From contig JANQIX010000006.1 in assembly GCA_028281925.1 (NCBI GenBank), positions 1 to 64,000 on the forward strand: a stretch of 64,000 nt of DNA. Direction: 5' to 3'. Shown piece after piece: positions 61,669 through 64,000 of this stretch. Each line of letters starts with the position of its first letter. The first letter of the stretch is position 1. The notes below the pieces were generated by a model. That model was not told the DNA's origin. It saw only the letters and a program-made list of their open reading frames with translations, and ran no database searches. Source of the stretch: Alphaproteobacteria bacterium (GTDB taxonomy: Bacteria > Pseudomonadota > Alphaproteobacteria > DSM-16000 > Inquilinaceae). The translations under genes and the position numbers were made by a program.

Positions 61669-62241
61669 CTATTCCGAGAACACCGTTTCGATGATGTCGG
61701 TGCGCGCGCTCAAGGCCGCCATTGCGGCGTCCCGGTCCTCCGCGTCTTCAAAGGACACCCGCCAGATACCGAGCGCGCTCGGCCCATCCGTGACGGTCCC
61801 GCCGACCTCGCGTAGAACAGCCGTGATCTCACCGGCGGTCGCATCCTCGGCAAAGACCACCTGCAGTCCGGGGCCCGCCACCGTCTCCGTAACCGTTCGG
61901 TAGGTCTCGGGCTCATCCTGAAGAAGCGGTACGGCCGCCACCTGCCACATCACCACGGCCACCACCGCAGCGGCGGCCGCCTGCCAGAGGGAAAGCCGGA
62001 CGGGCCGATTGTCATTGGTCGCCAAAGGCTGCTGCGCCGCGATTGCGGCCGATAGCCGCTGCCAGCCGGCGGCGCGCTCACCCGGCACGGTCTTGCTGCC
62101 GAACTCCTGACGCACCGCCTTCAGGGCTGCGACCTCCGCCGCCAAGGCCGAATCCGACGCGATCTCCGCCTCAAACGCCGCACGGTCCGCCGGGTCGAGC
62201 TTGTCCTGCATATAGGCCAAGAGACGATCCTCGCGATCCAT
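61669..62241 (-). CDS. Membrane anti-sigma factor with periplasmic domain
   Basis: 190 residues from the ATG at 62241 (GGAGGATCGGAG before it). Residues 1-60 are an anti-sigma helical region (EDRLLAYMQDKLDPADRAAF). One membrane helix is at about 84-108 (WQAAAAAVVAVVMWQVAAV). The periplasmic C-terminal domain (about 120-190) has the strand-helix-strand-strand-helix-strand order of subtilisin prodomains: VVFAEDATAGEITAVLREVG, then a TDGPSALGIWRVSF strand. It should hold the ECF sigma factor at the membrane until a periplasmic signal removes it. The neighbouring protease has an N-terminal domain of similar order. Confidence 0.88.
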   Translation of the reverse strand: MDREDRLLAYMQDKLDPADRAAFEAEIASDSALAAEVAALKAVRQEFGSKTVPGERAAGWQRLSAAIAAQQPLATNDNRPVRLSLWQAAAAAVVAVVMWQVAAVPLLQDEPETYRTVTETVAGPGLQVVFAEDATAGEITAVLREVGGTVTDGPSALGIWRVSFEDAEDRDAAMAALSARTDIIETVFSE

Positions 62242-62452
62242 CTCCGATCCTCCATTCACCACTTCTTCGCCGCCTGCGAGGGCTGCGCCGCACCGTAGAT
62301 CAGGGCCAACGGTCCGGGCGCGAGCCCCCACAAAGGCTTTGACGTCCGGCCCCGGACCGGGGTTCAAATTTTCCCGCGCGCCGACGGCGGAAAATGCCAA
62401 CCGCAATCGGGGCGGGCGACCTGGTAAGCGCAGACCGGGAGGAGAAACCTCG

Positions 62453-63619
62453 ATGCGTCGCAGACCCCAACTCTTCCTCGCCCGATATTGGGCAGGGCTT
62501 CTGTCGCTGATCCTTCTTTCCGCCTGCATGTCCGGTCCCGGAACGGACCGGCCCATCCGCGCCGAACTCGCCAACGACCGACAGGTGATCGCACTTGTGC
62601 CCGACGCCGACTCCCGCCTGGCCCTTCTTCGTGCCGCCGAGGGGGCCGGTTACCGCCTGATCGATACCACGGATCTGCCAAGCCTGGATCTGATCATGCT
62701 GACCTTCGACCTGCCCGAAGGTGTTACCGGACCGGAAGCCATTCAAGAGCTGGAAGCGGCTGAGCCCCTATCAACGGTCGGTGTCAATCACGCCTACAGG
62801 CTGCGGCAGGCTGAGGGCGGCACGGGTGCCTTAGATTATGCCAATGAGCTGATGCGCTGGCCCTCGGAGGGCTGCGCAGCGCGCGCGCCGGTCGGGCTGA
62901 TCGACACTGCCGTGGATTCCGGCGCGCCCGGGCTTGCCGGGGTCCGGGTGATCGGGCGCAGCTTCGTGCCCAACGGCGAGGCATCGGCCCGCCACGGCAC
63001 CGAGGTTGCCATGGTCCTGGCCGATCCGCGGAGATTGCGGGACGTGACGCTCTACAGTGCCGCCGTGGTAGGCAACACGCAGGCAGGCGAAGCCGCGGGG
63101 GTCGACACGCTGATCCGCGCGCTGGACTGGATGGCCGGCGAGGGCGTGCGGGTTGTCAACGTCTCGCTCGCCGGACCGTTCAACAAGCTTCTGGAACTTG
63201 CGGTCGGACAGGCGGCGTCGCGTGGCCTGATGATCGTCGCCGCCGTCGGCAATGACGGCCCGGGTGCCGATCCCCTTTATCCCGCAGCCTATCCCGAGGT
63301 CCTCGCGGTGACGGCGGTCGACGCGGACCGTCAGGTCTACAGGAACGCCGTCACCGGCCCGCATGTCGATCTCGCAGCCCCCGGAGTGGACGTGCTCGTT
63401 TCGCTAGGGGGGACAAGCCGCTTCGTCACCGGCACCTCGATCGCGGCTCCGTTCGTGTCCGCCAGGATCCTTGCCGATGCGGCCCTGCTTGCCGCCCCGG
63501 ACGCCGACGCGCTCCGGCGCGCCATCGCGGCAACCACGGAAGATCTCGGAAACACCGGCACGGACCAGGTCTTTGGCGCGGGCCTGTTGCGGGCGGAGGC
63601 TGCGTGCGGGGTGGTCTGA
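62453..63619 (+). CDS. Subtilisin-like (S8) lipoprotein protease
   Basis: 388 residues from the ATG at 62453 (GGGAGGAG upstream). A lipoprotein signal ends at LLSACMSG, Cys25. Residues about 40-125 look like a propeptide (VIALVPDADSRLALLRAAE to VGVNHAYRL). The catalytic domain has Asp in VGLIDTAVD, His in ARHGTEVAMV and Ser in GTSIAAPFVSA, plus an oxyanion Asn in VAAVGNDGPG. All triad residues are present, so it should be active in the periplasm or at the membrane. It lies just beyond a convergent ECF sigma/anti-sigma pair and may sense or process in that system. Confidence 0.88.
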   Translation: MRRRPQLFLARYWAGLLSLILLSACMSGPGTDRPIRAELANDRQVIALVPDADSRLALLRAAEGAGYRLIDTTDLPSLDLIMLTFDLPEGVTGPEAIQELEAAEPLSTVGVNHAYRLRQAEGGTGALDYANELMRWPSEGCAARAPVGLIDTAVDSGAPGLAGVRVIGRSFVPNGEASARHGTEVAMVLADPRRLRDVTLYSAAVVGNTQAGEAAGVDTLIRALDWMAGEGVRVVNVSLAGPFNKLLELAVGQAASRGLMIVAAVGNDGPGADPLYPAAYPEVLAVTAVDADRQVYRNAVTGPHVDLAAPGVDVLVSLGGTSRFVTGTSIAAPFVSARILADAALLAAPDADALRRAIAATTEDLGNTGTDQVFGAGLLRAEAACGVV

Positions 63620-63759
63620 CCCGCCACCGTCGCGCGTTCAGTGGCCCCCGCGACAGTCGGTGCGGCACTGCATCAGGACAAATTCATCGTTTGTAAAGAG
63701 ATCACACCTAGCGTAGCACCCACCCCAATATTCTCTCTGATTTCAGGAAGTTACGAGAA

Positions 63760-64000
63760 ATGGTGCTTTCGCAAGGAAATCTGCTCCCACAGAGTACCGA
63801 CAATACACTGGCTGAACGAGTGGCCCCGGCCGGGGCGGCTTGCGGCCCTGAGAACAGTGCGACCCCGCGCGATCGCATCCTTGTGGTGGCCACAGATACC
63901 GGCCCCATCGGCGGGCTGCTGAAATTCCTGGCCCATGACTACACGCTGAAAGCCGTCGACAGCCGTTGGGATGCCCTGGTTCCCGGCAACCTGAAATCCT
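63760..64000 (+). CDS. Partial gene, possibly a receiver-like domain, runs off right edge
   Basis: An ATG at 63760 with AGGAAG about 10 bases upstream opens a frame that continues beyond the window. The first 30 residues are polar. Then come DRILVVATDTGPIGGLLKFL and TLKAVDSRWDALV, the order of a response-regulator receiver (strand, helix, strand), but the usual acidic pair after the first strand reads Ala-Thr-Asp, so it may be degenerate. Too short for a firm call. Confidence 0.55.
   Translation, partial: MVLSQGNLLPQSTDNTLAERVAPAGAACGPENSATPRDRILVVATDTGPIGGLLKFLAHDYTLKAVDSRWDALVPGNLKS

Noticed and set aside
1..64000. CRISPR array, insertion sequence or prophage
   Set aside because: No regularly spaced repeats, transposase motifs, terminal inverted repeats or phage structural genes were seen while reading both strands.

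Overview
The window is GC-rich with dense, compact genes, and it reads as the chromosome of a Gram-negative alphaproteobacterium, probably Rhodospirillales-like. That placement is inferred from gene content: TRAP transport, a zinc-ligand-free L31, GFA proteins, a dor/tor-type molybdoenzyme module with an FNR/FixK-type box, and type VI secretion genes. I saw no rRNA, tRNA, CRISPR array, insertion sequence or prophage block.

Layout. 1-2000: a trypsin-fold protein cut by the left edge that lacks two of its three catalytic residues, a small hypothetical, and a ribbon-helix-helix protein. 2067-9323: a partial type VI secretion locus (two hcp copies and clpV) beside a partner-switch set (STAS antagonist, Hanks-type kinase, RsbW-like ATPase). 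9609-13109: a TRAP transporter with a fused DctQM permease. 13122-23874: housekeeping and stress genes (DUF2459, methyltransferase, malonyl-CoA synthetase, peroxiredoxin-like, SDR, cytochrome b561, GFA, PhoX). 24179-25903: divergent epmA and efp. 25954-30636: an inositol monophosphatase, then an OmpA-like / MotA-like / coiled-coil MotB-like set. 30659-36102: ABC exporter, rpmE, TolC-type lipoprotein, diguanylate cyclase. 37262-39782: a NarL-type two-component pair. 40268-47922: metabolic genes (lipoprotein, rraA-like, uxuA, LprI-like, SDR, pcm-like, amidohydrolase, acyl-CoA ligase).

48248-49947: a cobalamin-binding sensor with the Wx9EH motif of B12 photoreceptors, followed 2 bases later by a PAS/LuxR regulator. 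This is the strongest candidate for a little-described sensory system. 50315-51922: a toxin-first PIN/RHH toxin-antitoxin pair and a DUF5131 protein. 51986-57242: a TMAO/DMSO respiration module (torA, torD, divergent pentaheme torC) with an FNR-type box, and mobB. 58169-60935: a methyltransferase broken by an in-frame amber codon, a GFA protein and an exported hypothetical. 61105-63619: an ECF sigma factor, a convergent membrane anti-sigma factor, and a subtilisin-like lipoprotein whose N-terminal domain resembles the anti-sigma C-terminal domain. A partial receiver-like gene runs off the right edge.

Several gene remnants lie between intact genes (acyltransferase-3 fragment near 20000, shortened GNAT at 39779, tyrosine-phosphatase tail at 49946, amber-split methyltransferase at 58169), so gene decay is visible here. 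Functions come from motif recognition in translated sequence; no database search was run.
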